Source: DASVCS01 sp036381495 (lineage in GTDB: Bacteria > Gemmatimonadota > Gemmatimonadetes > Longimicrobiales > RSA9). Taken from it: a stretch of DNA of 45,637 nt. The notes under the pieces are model-generated. The model saw nothing but the letters and a program-made list of their open reading frames with translations. It was not told the DNA's origin and searched no databases. Location of the stretch: contig DASVCS010000140.1 in the NCBI GenBank assembly GCA_036381495.1, positions 1 to 45,637 on the forward strand. The letters are read 5' to 3'. Positions 34,833 to 43,309 of this stretch are shown here, piece by piece. The translations under genes and the position numbers were made by a program. Numbering within the stretch: position 1 is the stretch's first letter; each line of letters opens with the position of its first letter.

Positions 34833-35001
34833 ACTCACTCCTCCCCCTGTGGAATGCGGCTCCTGTCGCCTGAAGCCGCTTGAGGCGTTCGGGTCTTCAC
34901 CCGTCCGACGGCGCGTCGGGCTCCACTGCGCGATCCCGTCCGATCGTCCGCTCTCCGTCACTGTCGGCACCCCAACGCCGCGGGGGATGCCTCCCTCGCA
35001 G

Positions 35002-35015
35002 CGTAAGCGCTTACA
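35002..35015. promoter_or_regulatory. LacI-family operator upstream of SusC 2
   Basis: CGTAAGCGCTTACA differs from the perfect operator at 15351-15364 only in its first base. It starts about 11 bp after the predicted -10 box, so a bound LacI-type repressor would sit just past the transcription start. Confidence 0.7.
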
Positions 35016-35026
35016 TTCCGGTCGAC

Positions 35027-35055
35027 GATCTACCAGCCGTCCTTACAACGAACAA
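35027..35055 (-). promoter_or_regulatory. Candidate promoter of SusC/SusD pair 2
   Basis: On the minus strand TTGTTC (35050-35055) and TAGATC (35027-35032) are 17 bp apart, and the LacI-type operator follows. The -10 box matches consensus at four of six bases. The start codon is about 195 bp downstream. Confidence 0.4.
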
Positions 35056-35386
35056 ACGCCATTGCCCCGCACCACACCGACGACACCCCCAGACGATGGG
35101 ACGACACGGCGTGCGGTGCGGGCCCGCCGCCGCTCCACCCGCGATCACCGATCACATCGGCGCGCCGGGGAAGCGGCGCCACGGCCTGGAATCAAGGGTC
35201 ACCGGATTGCGCACTCGTGCCGCATGCGCCGCGCGCTGCGCTCCGGGGAACCCGCATGAGTTCGACTTTTTTCCGTTCTATCGAGGAAGAGACCGGTTCG
35301 GACCGGTCATCGTTTCGGTGTGTTGGGACGCACGGGCCGACGGGGGGCCGTTGCTCACCCCGCCACACGCCCGGCGCCGGAAACGT

Positions 35387-35402
35387 GGATACCATATCCA
35401 AT
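35387..35402 (-). promoter_or_regulatory. Operator palindrome GGATAnnnTATCC between Asp-box 2 and SusC 2
   Basis: GGATACCATATCC at 35387-35399 is a perfect 5+3+5 palindrome followed by AAT, giving ATTGGATATGGTATCC in SusC direction. It lies about 555 bp before the SusC 2 start, much further away than at the other genes, so it may mark a distal promoter. Confidence 0.6.
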
Positions 35403-35471
35403 GGTTTCGGGGCGTAATCTAAGCGGCCCCCGCGGGACGCGCAAGAGGGAGGTGGCGGCCGGTCCGGCGGG

Positions 35472-35503
35472 GCGTCCGCCCCGGCGGGTGCCGGGGCGGA
35501 TGC
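35472..35503 (-). terminator. Hairpin downstream of Asp-box gene 2
   Basis: TCCGCCCCGGC (35475-35485) pairs perfectly with GCCGGGGCGGA (35490-35500) around a GGGT loop, and a G-T pair plus two more pairs extend the stem to 14. It lies about 95 nt past the stop of the Asp-box gene and before the SusC 2 operator. Confidence 0.55.
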
Positions 35504-35595
35504 GGGTGCCGGAAGCGCTCGAGGACGCGGCATTCGGTGCACCGGGTCCCCCGCTCGGTGGCGGGCGTCGCGTCGTGCATTCGGCGCCTCGCGGG

Positions 35596-38500
35596 TTACG
35601 CGTCCTCGTCGGCCGCGGCGGTCACGGCGCGGTCGGTGATGGGCGCGACGGTCCCGGCCATGGCGCGGTTGAAGGCGGGGACCTCGTTCTCGACCAGATT
35701 GGTGAAGTCCGCGCGCGCGCGGGCGATGTCCTGTTCGAGCGTATCCAGCCAGGCGAGCGAGGCGTCAGTGGGCCGGTGGTCGGCGCCGCCGGCCACATCG
35801 CCGGCGCCGAGGCCGACCTCGCCGTAGAGCCAGACGAGCTGCATGTAGATCCTGTAGGCCTCGACGTACCACTTGTCGTCGCTGTGCAGATCGGTCCGGG
35901 AGAGCAGTTGCAGCTCGACGTCCATCATCTTGTCGTCGAGTGCGTTCAGCGCCGCGGCGGCCTCGCCGGTGTGGATGGCGAGCCGGTCCTCGATCTGTTT
36001 GCGCATGCGCTCGATGCTGTTGATCATGTCGACCGTGACGTTCATGAGGTCGCGGATGCGGACCTGGGTCTCGGTCGATGCGACCAGGTCGGCATCGGAG
36101 GCGGCGATGGCGGGGTCCGCGACGATGTCGAAGGGCCGCGAGTAGGTCTCGCCGTTCACGGTCATGCGGACGGTGTAGCGGCCGGGTGCGGCGATCGGCC
36201 CCACGCGCATGGTCCGGCCGATCCCCCAGTGGACGATCGGTCGCGTGTCCTGGCCGAGGAAACGGGCCTCCTCCCAGATGTGGGGGTTGTCGGGCGGGAC
36301 CGTGCGGAGCTCGACCTGGCGCGGGCCCTCGTAGAGCAGATCCCAGGAGACGCGGTTGAGCCCGGCGTGGCTGGGCACGCGCAGCGTGCGAACCACGGTA
36401 TCGCCCGAATCGAGGATATCGAACCGGACGGGCTCGCGGGGCGCGGAGGCCAGCGAGTAGAGGAACTCGGCGTGGCCGCTGCGGGCCTCGCGGATGCCGG
36501 CGCGCGGGGCGTAGAGGAACGCATCGGCGCCCGCCGCCACCTGATCCTGCTGCTCGAGGCGGGTGATGTCGCGCAGGATGAAGAGACCGCGGCCGTACGT
36601 CGAGATGACGACGTCGTGGTAGAGCTTCTGCGTCGCGATCCAGGAGACCGGCGCCGCCGGCAGGCCTTCCTGGAACTGCGTCCAGGTCGCGCCGTCATCC
36701 ATCGAGTAGTAGAAGCCGTGGCCGGTCCCGGCGAAGAGCATTCCGCGGCGGTTCGGGTTCTCGGCGACGGACATCACGTAGTCGAGCGGGTGCCCCGAGG
36801 GGAGCCCGTCGCTGATCTTGGTCCACGTCCGGCCGAAGTCCGTGGTCTTGTAGATGTAGGGCCGGCGGTCGTCCATCAGGTGGAAGTCGACGGCCACGTA
36901 CGCCGTCGCCGGATCGAAGACGGACGGCGTGATCTGGCGGATGGTGCCCCACTCGGGGAGCCCCTCGACGTTGTCGGTGACGTTCGTCCAGTTCTCTCCG
37001 CCATCATCGGTGTACCAGATCAGGCCATCGTTCGTCCCCGCCCAGATCAGCCCCTGCTGGATCTTCGACGGCGCGATCGCGAACACCACCTCGCCGTAGT
37101 ACTGGCCCAGGTTGTCGCCGATCACGCCGGGGCGGAAGTCGTCGTACAGCCCGCCGGACCAGACGATCCGGCTCGGGTCCTGCGTCGAGAGGTCGGGGCT
37201 GATCACCTCCCAGCTCTGGCCACCGTTCGACGTCTTGAAGATGACCTGGCAGCCGTAGTAGACCGTCTCGGGATCGAACGGGTCGATCGCCAGCGGCGGC
37301 GTCCAGTGGCAGCGGTACTTGAGGTCCGTGGGCGGCGAGTCCAGCGTGTGGATCCAGGGACTGACGGAACGGGCGACGCCCGCGTCCGCATCGAACCGCG
37401 TCACGTGGTTGCCGTAGCAGCTCGCCCAGATGATGTCGGGGTTGCCGGGCGTGGGCAGCGTGAAGCCGGATTCGCAGCCGCCGAGGCCGCCTTCCCACTC
37501 GGCCGACGGCCGGCCGCCGCCCCACGGGCTGCCCCGTCCGCCGCGCCCGCCCGGCATCCGGGCCGGACCGCCGCCGGGCACGCCCGTGCCGACGCCCGTG
37601 CCGCGGTAGTACGACGGGACGTTCGACACCGGTACCGGCGAGTCGCTCGGGCCGCGCATCGTGCCATCGTCCTGCCGGTTGCTGTAGACCCAGTACGGCA
37701 CCTGGTCATCCACGGCGACATGGTACATCTGCCCGATCGGGAGTCGCACCTGCAGGTAGTCCTGGCCGTGGTTGCGCGTGATCCCCGCGCCGCCATCGCC
37801 GGTCGTCGCCCAGTGGTCGGGGTTCAGCGGGTCCATCCAGATGTCGTGACAGTCGCCGCAACCGCCGCCGCCGATCGGGAAGGTCAGCCCGCCGTCCACC
37901 GACATGTGGAAGCTGCTGTTGGCGACCAGAACCTCATCCGGGTTGGTCGGGTTCACGGTGAGATGGATGTAGTAGCCGCCGCGGCCGATGAGGCGGCGGT
38001 CCCAGCTCACCACCCGCCACGACTCGCCGCCGTCATCCGAGCGCCAGAGCGAGCCCTGGCCGGACTGTATCAGCGCGTACATGCGGTCCGGATCGGAGGG
38101 CGCGATCGCAACGTCGATCTTGCCGACCGGCGACTCGGGCAGGCCGGGGTCCTCGATCCTCTCCCAACTGTCGCCGCCGTCGCGCGTGATGTAGATGCCG
38201 CTGCCCGGTCCGCCGGTGACCATGACCCAGGTGTGCATCACCACATCCCAGGTCCCGGCGAGCAGGATGTCCGGATTGTGGGCGTCCATGGCGAGCCCCG
38301 AGCACCCGGTGCCGGGGTCGACGAAGAGGACGCGCTTCCATGTGCGGCCGCCATCGCGCGTGCGGAACACGCCGCGCTCCTGCTGCGGTCCGGTGGTCCG
38401 CCCGAGCGCGCACACGTAGACGATGTCGGGGTTCGTGGGGTGCACGATGATGCGGCCGATCCGGCCCGTTTCCGTCAGCCCCATGTGCTGCCAGGTCGCG

Positions 38501-38922
38501 CCGCCGTCGATCGATTTGTAGATGCCGTCGCCCATGACGTCCGCATCCCGGATCGCCCAGGCCTCGCCCGTCCCGGCCCACACGATGTTCGGATCCGATG
38601 GCGCGACGGCGAGCGTGCCGATGGCCTGTACGGGCTGGTCATCGAAGATGGGCGTGAAGGTCCGGGCGCCATCGGTCGTCTTCCAGATGCCGCCGGACGC
38701 CGCGCCGATGTAGTACGTCAGCGTGTCTCCCGGCACGCCGACGATCGCGGAGACCCGGCCGGCGCTCTGCGGACCCACGTAGTGGAACCGCAACGGTGCC
38801 GGCCGCTCCGCCTCCATGCGGCCGGAGCCGCCGCGCCGCTGCGCGGCCGATACGCCCGGCAGCAACGGCGTGAGAAGAAGCATCAACAGGAGACTACGGC
38901 TCGCGGATCGGGTGACTCGCAT
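35596..38922 (-). CDS. Secreted Asp-box (BNR/VPS10-like) beta-propeller protein 2
   Basis: The 1,108-residue protein has a signal peptide (residues 1-27, LLPGVSAAQ) and about ten Asp-box motifs (KSIDGGATW, RTRDGGRTW, ITRDGGDSW, RSDDGGESW, KTSNGGQSW, YTDDGGENW, KTTDFGRTW and others). A Pro/Gly-rich insert interrupts the propeller near residues 440-480. The C-terminal part (VPSHAGLNRVSWDLLYEG, then helices) matches the layout of the first Asp-box protein, so the two are paralogues. The ATG at 38922 has AAAGGAG 6 nt upstream and follows the DUF885 gene by 60 nt, forming an operon with it. The mix of a peptidase-like and a propeller protein suggests extracellular processing of a glycoprotein, but no activity is proven. 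Confidence 0.9.
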   Translation of the reverse strand: MRVTRSASRSLLLMLLLTPLLPGVSAAQRRGGSGRMEAERPAPLRFHYVGPQSAGRVSAIVGVPGDTLTYYIGAASGGIWKTTDGARTFTPIFDDQPVQAIGTLAVAPSDPNIVWAGTGEAWAIRDADVMGDGIYKSIDGGATWQHMGLTETGRIGRIIVHPTNPDIVYVCALGRTTGPQQERGVFRTRDGGRTWKRVLFVDPGTGCSGLAMDAHNPDILLAGTWDVVMHTWVMVTGGPGSGIYITRDGGDSWERIEDPGLPESPVGKIDVAIAPSDPDRMYALIQSGQGSLWRSDDGGESWRVVSWDRRLIGRGGYYIHLTVNPTNPDEVLVANSSFHMSVDGGLTFPIGGGGCGDCHDIWMDPLNPDHWATTGDGGAGITRNHGQDYLQVRLPIGQMYHVAVDDQVPYWVYSNRQDDGTMRGPSDSPVPVSNVPSYYRGTGVGTGVPGGGPARMPGGRGGRGSPWGGGRPSAEWEGGLGGCESGFTLPTPGNPDIIWASCYGNHVTRFDADAGVARSVSPWIHTLDSPPTDLKYRCHWTPPLAIDPFDPETVYYGCQVIFKTSNGGQSWEVISPDLSTQDPSRIVWSGGLYDDFRPGVIGDNLGQYYGEVVFAIAPSKIQQGLIWAGTNDGLIWYTDDGGENWTNVTDNVEGLPEWGTIRQITPSVFDPATAYVAVDFHLMDDRRPYIYKTTDFGRTWTKISDGLPSGHPLDYVMSVAENPNRRGMLFAGTGHGFYYSMDDGATWTQFQEGLPAAPVSWIATQKLYHDVVISTYGRGLFILRDITRLEQQDQVAAGADAFLYAPRAGIREARSGHAEFLYSLASAPREPVRFDILDSGDTVVRTLRVPSHAGLNRVSWDLLYEGPRQVELRTVPPDNPHIWEEARFLGQDTRPIVHWGIGRTMRVGPIAAPGRYTVRMTVNGETYSRPFDIVADPAIAASDADLVASTETQVRIRDLMNVTVDMINSIERMRKQIEDRLAIHTGEAAAALNALDDKMMDVELQLLSRTDLHSDDKWYVEAYRIYMQLVWLYGEVGLGAGDVAGGADHRPTDASLAWLDTLEQDIARARADFTNLVENEVPAFNRAMAGTVAPITDRAVTAAADEDA

Positions 38923-38982
38923 GATGGACTCCTTTCGACGAATTCTCCGGCGCTGGTCCGGGTCGCTGGACGGTGCGCCCGG

Positions 38983-40824
38983 TCAGGATGCGTCGCGCAC
39001 GTCGTAGAACCGCCAGTGCGCCTCATAGTCCGGCGTCAATGGCGTGCCCGTCAACCTTGCTCGGACCATCTCGACCGGCATCGTGCCCCCTTGAAGGATG
39101 GCATCGTGGAACTCGCGGTTCGTCATCTTCCCTGAGTCCACCAACTCGTGGTGGAGCGCCCGGAACTGGAGGCCGCCGAGCATGTACGCCGCCTGGTAGA
39201 GCGGCGAGTACGAGCCGTTGAACGAGCGCCGGACCTCCGCCTCCGCGTTGGCGCGCTCGTGGCCGACCTCGTCCACGAGGAAGTCGATGCACTCCTCGGG
39301 CGTCATCTCGCCGAGGTGGAAACCGAGCGAGAAGATGATTCGCGCCGCCCGGTGCATCCGCCAGAACAGCGCGCCCACGCGGTCTTCGGGCGTGTGCGTG
39401 AAGCCGAGATCCCAGAGCAGCATCTCCCAGTAGAGCGAGTTCCCCTCGTTCCAGAACGGCGTCGAGAAGAGCCGCCGATGCGGGAAGTACCGCCGGTTCA
39501 TGAATCCCTGGAGGTGGTGGCCGGGGATCAGCTCGTGGAACACGGTCGCGCGCGAGAAATGCGGGTTGTTCCCGCGCATGCTCATCATCTTGTCCGCGTG
39601 CGCCATCGTGTTCGTCGGGTACGAGACACGGATCACCTCGCCGCCCAGGAAGAACGGGTTCACCAACTGCCGCTCCGGCGACATCATCTCCATCCGCCAC
39701 ACATCGCGGGCGAGCGGCGGGACCGTGACCAGGTCGTGCTCCTCGACGTACGCCTCCGCCTCACGTGCGAGCCGCCGGACCAGCTCCGGTTGCTCGCCCG
39801 GCGGGACGTACGACTGCTTGACCGCCTCGAGCGCCGCCTTCCAATCGTCGCCGTAGCCCATCTCGCGCGCGGCCTTCTTCATCTCCGCCACGCACCACGC
39901 GAATTCCCGGCGCGCGATCTCGATCAGCTCCTCCGGCGTGTAGGGGATCATCTCGTGATCGAGATCCACCATCAACGCGTCACGGCCGATCGGCACCCCG
40001 ACGATCGGCTCCTCGCCCCGCCGGATCCCGACGACCTCCCGACGCAGCACGCCGATGTAGTCGGCGAGCAGCGAGTCCGCCCGCTCGTACGGCGCCTCCG
40101 CCCACCAGGTGAAGAGCGGGTCGTACCCATGGTAGAACTCGTACCAGTGTTCGAGCGTGCGCCGCACACCGCCGAGAATGTCCGCCGCCCGGTACGCGAC
40201 GATCTTCGTCGTCCGAACCGCGCCCGGACCGCCATCCGGCTCGAGGCCCGCACGGACCGCGGCCCGCGTCGCCACGATCGCGTCCCCCAGATTCGTGAGC
40301 GTCCGCGCCGCCGCCGCGGGATCCAGCCACTCCATGCGCCGCAGCGCCGCGTGCAACTGCAGGATCGTATCCGCGAACGGCATCAGCGGCGCCGTCTCCG
40401 ACCGCAACGTCTCCTGCCGGTCCAGCAGCCGCAGACTATACTCGATCTCGTTGCGCAAGAGCACGTAATCGATCCGGCCCTCCTGACCCAGCGCCTCGAA
40501 GTCGATCCGCTCCAGGTCGGAGAGCCACGCCTCGTGGAACGCCCGCAGCGCCGCGATGCGCGCTGCCGAGTACTCGGCATCGTAACGGCGCTCCAGCGCC
40601 GAAAGATCCGCCGCGTAACGCTCCACCACATCCCGCAGCTCGCTCGATGACCGGGCTACCAGCTCCGTCAGATCCGGTACGTACGATGCCGCGGCGCCCC
40701 GCACGCCGGCATCCGCCGGCGGACGCTGCGCGGCCGCCGGCCGGGCCACCGCCCACCCGCACGTCAACGCCAGCAGCAGCACCGCCGCCCGGCTCGCGGT
40801 CGAGGCTCCTCGTCGTGTCGTCAT
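38983..40824 (-). CDS. Secreted DUF885-family zinc-peptidase-like protein
   Basis: The 613-residue protein has a signal peptide (residues 1-32, AARPAAAQ region) and the helical architecture of DUF885. The zinc-peptidase motif is intact: VFHELIPGHH, with His430, Glu431 and His436/437, and YWEMLLWD at 466-472 offering Glu467 as third ligand. Further family segments are HRAARIIFSLGFHLGEMTPEE and YQAAYMLGG. DUF885 members are thought to be carboxypeptidase- or dipeptidase-like, but the substrate is unknown. Of two ATGs I prefer 40824, since GGAG lies 3 nt upstream in the overlapping leader; 40833 has no usable site. A TTGCCG-N17-TATATA promoter with an embedded operator lies about 60 bp upstream. 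The hydroxyproline operon ends just before this promoter. Confidence 0.9.
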   Translation of the reverse strand: MTTRRGASTASRAAVLLLALTCGWAVARPAAAQRPPADAGVRGAAASYVPDLTELVARSSSELRDVVERYAADLSALERRYDAEYSAARIAALRAFHEAWLSDLERIDFEALGQEGRIDYVLLRNEIEYSLRLLDRQETLRSETAPLMPFADTILQLHAALRRMEWLDPAAAARTLTNLGDAIVATRAAVRAGLEPDGGPGAVRTTKIVAYRAADILGGVRRTLEHWYEFYHGYDPLFTWWAEAPYERADSLLADYIGVLRREVVGIRRGEEPIVGVPIGRDALMVDLDHEMIPYTPEELIEIARREFAWCVAEMKKAAREMGYGDDWKAALEAVKQSYVPPGEQPELVRRLAREAEAYVEEHDLVTVPPLARDVWRMEMMSPERQLVNPFFLGGEVIRVSYPTNTMAHADKMMSMRGNNPHFSRATVFHELIPGHHLQGFMNRRYFPHRRLFSTPFWNEGNSLYWEMLLWDLGFTHTPEDRVGALFWRMHRAARIIFSLGFHLGEMTPEECIDFLVDEVGHERANAEAEVRRSFNGSYSPLYQAAYMLGGLQFRALHHELVDSGKMTNREFHDAILQGGTMPVEMVRARLTGTPLTPDYEAHWRFYDVRDAS

Positions 40825-40884
40825 CGACTCCATCCTGGTCGTTCGACCTGCGTTTGGCGTCATCGCGCGCGGCGCGCGATCGAC

Positions 40885-40900
40885 ATCGTATATAATATCC
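40885..40900 (-). promoter_or_regulatory. Operator overlapping the DUF885/Asp-box 2 promoter
   Basis: ATCGTATATAATATCC is the exact reverse complement of the 16-mer at 23948-23963. Relative to its gene it is inverted compared with the other five sites. It covers the predicted -10 box. Confidence 0.7.
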
Positions 40901-40917
40901 GCCGGCGCGGCCGGCAA
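40889..40917 (-). promoter_or_regulatory. Sigma-70-like promoter of the DUF885/Asp-box 2 operon
   Basis: TTGCCG (40912-40917) and TATATA (40889-40894) on the minus strand are 17 bp apart; the start codon is about 65 bp downstream. Confidence 0.6.
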
Positions 40918-41063
40918 ACTTGTGCGCGACGCGTACCGCTTTGCCGTATCACGCGATGGACGGCCACGCGCGATGCGGCGATGCGGGCATCGGCGCGGAG
41001 CCGCTCGGCCGTGAGCCGTGCGCGGCGCGGGGTGCGACGATTCGGCAATGCAGCGCCACGGCG

Positions 41064-41960
41064 CTACGCCGGCTGGTGCGCGAGCCGGTCTTCGAGCACG
41101 CGGCTCACCTGCTCGAGCTCCTCGGGCGAGAGTTCGAGGCGCGGCGGCCGCACGGTCGTGCTCCCCCTGCCGACGTGGGCCTGGACCAGCTTGATGAGCT
41201 GGACGAACTTCGGCACGGTGTCGAGGCGGAGGAGGGGGAGGAACCACTCGTAGAGCGCGCGGGCTTCATCGGCTCTTCCGGCCATGGCGAGGTCGAAGAG
41301 GCGGACGGACTCTTCGGGGAGTGCGTTGACGAGGCCGGCGACCCAGCCCGTGGCGCCCATGGCGATGCCTTCGAGGATCATGTCATCGAGGCCGACGAAG
41401 ATGGCGAGGCGGTCACCGAGGAGTTCGCGAATGGCGGTGACGCGGCGGGCATCGCCGCTGGATTCCTTGACGGCGTGGACGTTCTCGTGCCGGGCGAGGT
41501 GCTTGAGCTGCTCGGCGCTGAGGTCGATGCCGTAGGCGATCGGGTTGTTGTAGATCATGCATGGGAGCGGCGTGGCGCGGATGACGGCGGAGAAGTGCGC
41601 CTCGGTTTCGCGCCAGTCGCTGGGGTACACGTAGGCGGGGAGCACCATGAGGCCGTCGCAGCCGGCGGTCTGGGCGGCGCGTGCGAGTGCGACGCACTCG
41701 GCGGTGCTGAGCCCGGAAATGCCGGCGATGAGCCATGCGCGGCCCGCGGTCGCCTCCTTGCAGACTTCGAGGATGCGCACCTTCTCATCGAACGCGAGGG
41801 TGGCGCCCTCTCCGAGGGAGCCGAGGGCGACGATCCCTTTGCAGCCGTTGTCAATGAGCCATGCGACGTGCTGGCCGAGGGCATCGTGGTCCACGGAATG
41901 GTCGGGCCGGAACGGTGTAGTGATGGCGGGGAAGACACCCGTCCAATGACTCTTTTCCAT
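41064..41960 (-). CDS. DapA-family lyase, probable 1-pyrroline-4-hydroxy-2-carboxylate deaminase
   Basis: The 298-residue cytoplasmic TIM-barrel belongs to the dihydrodipicolinate synthase/N-acetylneuraminate lyase family. It shows GSLGEG at 47-52, Tyr137 in YNNP and the Schiff-base Lys165 in AVKESSGD. Directly behind a hydroxyproline epimerase and dehydrogenase set, the best assignment is the deaminase that turns 1-pyrroline-4-hydroxy-2-carboxylate into alpha-ketoglutarate semialdehyde and ammonia. Two ATGs are adjacent: 41963 overlaps the upstream stop as ATGA, and 41960 has the better spacing (7 nt) to AAAGGAG; I chose the latter. The semialdehyde dehydrogenase that would finish the pathway is not in the window. 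Confidence 0.88.
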   Translation of the reverse strand: MEKSHWTGVFPAITTPFRPDHSVDHDALGQHVAWLIDNGCKGIVALGSLGEGATLAFDEKVRILEVCKEATAGRAWLIAGISGLSTAECVALARAAQTAGCDGLMVLPAYVYPSDWRETEAHFSAVIRATPLPCMIYNNPIAYGIDLSAEQLKHLARHENVHAVKESSGDARRVTAIRELLGDRLAIFVGLDDMILEGIAMGATGWVAGLVNALPEESVRLFDLAMAGRADEARALYEWFLPLLRLDTVPKFVQLIKLVQAHVGRGSTTVRPPRLELSPEELEQVSRVLEDRLAHQPA

Positions 41961-43309
41961 CATGACGCTCCTTTGGTGCGATTTTGGGTTGGACAATCGC
42001 CGGCATCGTCGGGCGTCGGCTCGGCGATGAGCGTGGCGAGCCGTGTGGCCACGGCCGGCGCGCGCACGGTTCCGGCGTCCCAGCCGAAGAGGTGTTCGAG
42101 GGCGGCGCCGCAGATGCGCCCCTGACACGGCCCCATCCCGGCGCGGGTGTAGAGTTTGGCCTGCCGCTGCGACCATTCGGGGCGCAGGCGGCCGGCGGTG
42201 ACGTCCTCGCAGCGGCAGATGATGGTATCCGCCGCCGCGAGGGAGCGTAGCTCGGCGCGTGGTGCGAAGGCGGCGTCGAGGCGGTCGGCGAAGCGGCGCT
42301 GGCGCCGCCGTGCGGCGTCGAGGCGCTCGATGGCCTTGCGGGCGCGGCCGACGGCTGCGAGCCCGGCGATCTCGCCTTCTATGAGCGATGCCTCGACCCC
42401 GGCGATCCCGGTCGGCTCGCCGGCGCAGTAGATCCCCGGGATGCTGGTCCGTTGTCTCGCGTCGACGACGACGCGGCCGCGGTCGATGGCGCAGCCCGCG
42501 AGTCGGGCGAGTTCGGTGCTCGGCACGAGACCGTAGCCGGTGCAGAGGACGTCGCAGGGCTCGACCCAGGTGTGCCGGCCGTCCGTGAGCGTGACCTCGC
42601 GCACGGCATCATCGCCGGCGGCGCGCGTCGCCCACGTGCCCCAGGCGTAGCGGGTGGCGCGGAACGCCGCGCGGTAGCGCGCGGCCTGCGCGATCTTCCC
42701 GGGCGTGCGCCAGAGGCCGGCGCCGAAGCGTCGCACGGCGGCGGCCGGCGCCTGTTCGGCGACGATCGCGATGCGCGCGCCGGCCCGGGCGAGCGATGCC
42801 GCGACGGGGAGGAGCAGCGGCCCCGATCCCGCGATGACGATGCGCTTTCCGGCGAACGAAGCGCCGGACTTCAGCAGTGCCTGCGCACCGCCCACGCCGA
42901 CCACGCCCGGGAGCGTCCAGCCGGGGAAGGGGAGGAACCGCTCGCGCGCGCCCGTGGCGAGGATCACCGTTCCGGCATCCACGGTGAGCGGCGCGCCTCG
43001 GACCTCGGCTGCGAGCCGGAAGCCGGGCTCGATGTCCACGACCGAGGCGCCGCAGACCACGGTGGCGGCGGAGCGGTCCAGGGCGTCGAGCCAGTCGCGC
43101 GCGAGCCGCGGGAGCCCGGCGCGCGTGCGATGATGCCAGATCTGGCCGCCCGGGCGCATGCCTTCGTCCAGCACCACGACGCTCGCGCCCGCGTCGGCGG
43201 CGCGGACCGCGGCTGCGATGCCGGCCGGGCCGGCTCCGATCACGGCCACATCGGCGCGGAGCCGGCCGGAACTCGCTCCGGCGGACGTCGTGGCGATCGC
43301 GTCACTCAC
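41960..43309 (-). CDS. D-hydroxyproline dehydrogenase, FAD/BFD subunit
   Basis: The 449-residue flavoprotein has a dinucleotide-binding VIGAGPAG at 23-30, RPGGQIWHH at 52-60, a second nucleotide fold IVIAGSGP at 157-164, and late GIYCAGEPTG. A C-terminal BFD-like iron-sulfur domain carries four cysteines (Cys365, Cys367, Cys395, Cys400 in CRCEDV and GMGPCQGRIC). This layout matches the large subunit of heteromeric D-hydroxyproline dehydrogenase and related HcnB-type oxidoreductases. Its start overlaps the small [2Fe-2S] gene by 8 nt, and its stop overlaps the DapA-family start, so the subunits are translated together. Octopine/nopaline oxidase subunits are close relatives, but the epimerase in the operon favours hydroxyproline. 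Confidence 0.9.
   Translation of the reverse strand: MSDAIATTSAGASSGRLRADVAVIGAGPAGIAAAVRAADAGASVVVLDEGMRPGGQIWHHRTRAGLPRLARDWLDALDRSAATVVCGASVVDIEPGFRLAAEVRGAPLTVDAGTVILATGARERFLPFPGWTLPGVVGVGGAQALLKSGASFAGKRIVIAGSGPLLLPVAASLARAGARIAIVAEQAPAAAVRRFGAGLWRTPGKIAQAARYRAAFRATRYAWGTWATRAAGDDAVREVTLTDGRHTWVEPCDVLCTGYGLVPSTELARLAGCAIDRGRVVVDARQRTSIPGIYCAGEPTGIAGVEASLIEGEIAGLAAVGRARKAIERLDAARRRQRRFADRLDAAFAPRAELRSLAAADTIICRCEDVTAGRLRPEWSQRQAKLYTRAGMGPCQGRICGAALEHLFGWDAGTVRAPAVATRLATLIAEPTPDDAGDCPTQNRTKGAS

Larger units (their letters stand above)
34833..35595. other. Long regulatory region upstream of SusC/SusD pair 2
   Basis: 763 bases without a supported gene. From the SusC side it holds a LacI-type operator (35002-35015), a candidate promoter (35027-35055), a GGATAnnnTATCC palindrome (35387-35402) and the terminator of the Asp-box 2 gene (35472-35503). 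The roughly 370 bp between the two operators is unexplained. Confidence 0.6.

Noticed and set aside
35217..35417. Small plus-strand frame of 66 codons in the SusC 2 upstream region
   Set aside because: Weak ribosome-binding site, no homology that I recognise, and it runs through the operator palindrome.
35320..39135. Long plus-strand frame opposite Asp-box gene 2
   Set aside because: No start signal, no recognisable domain, and fully overlaps a well-supported gene.
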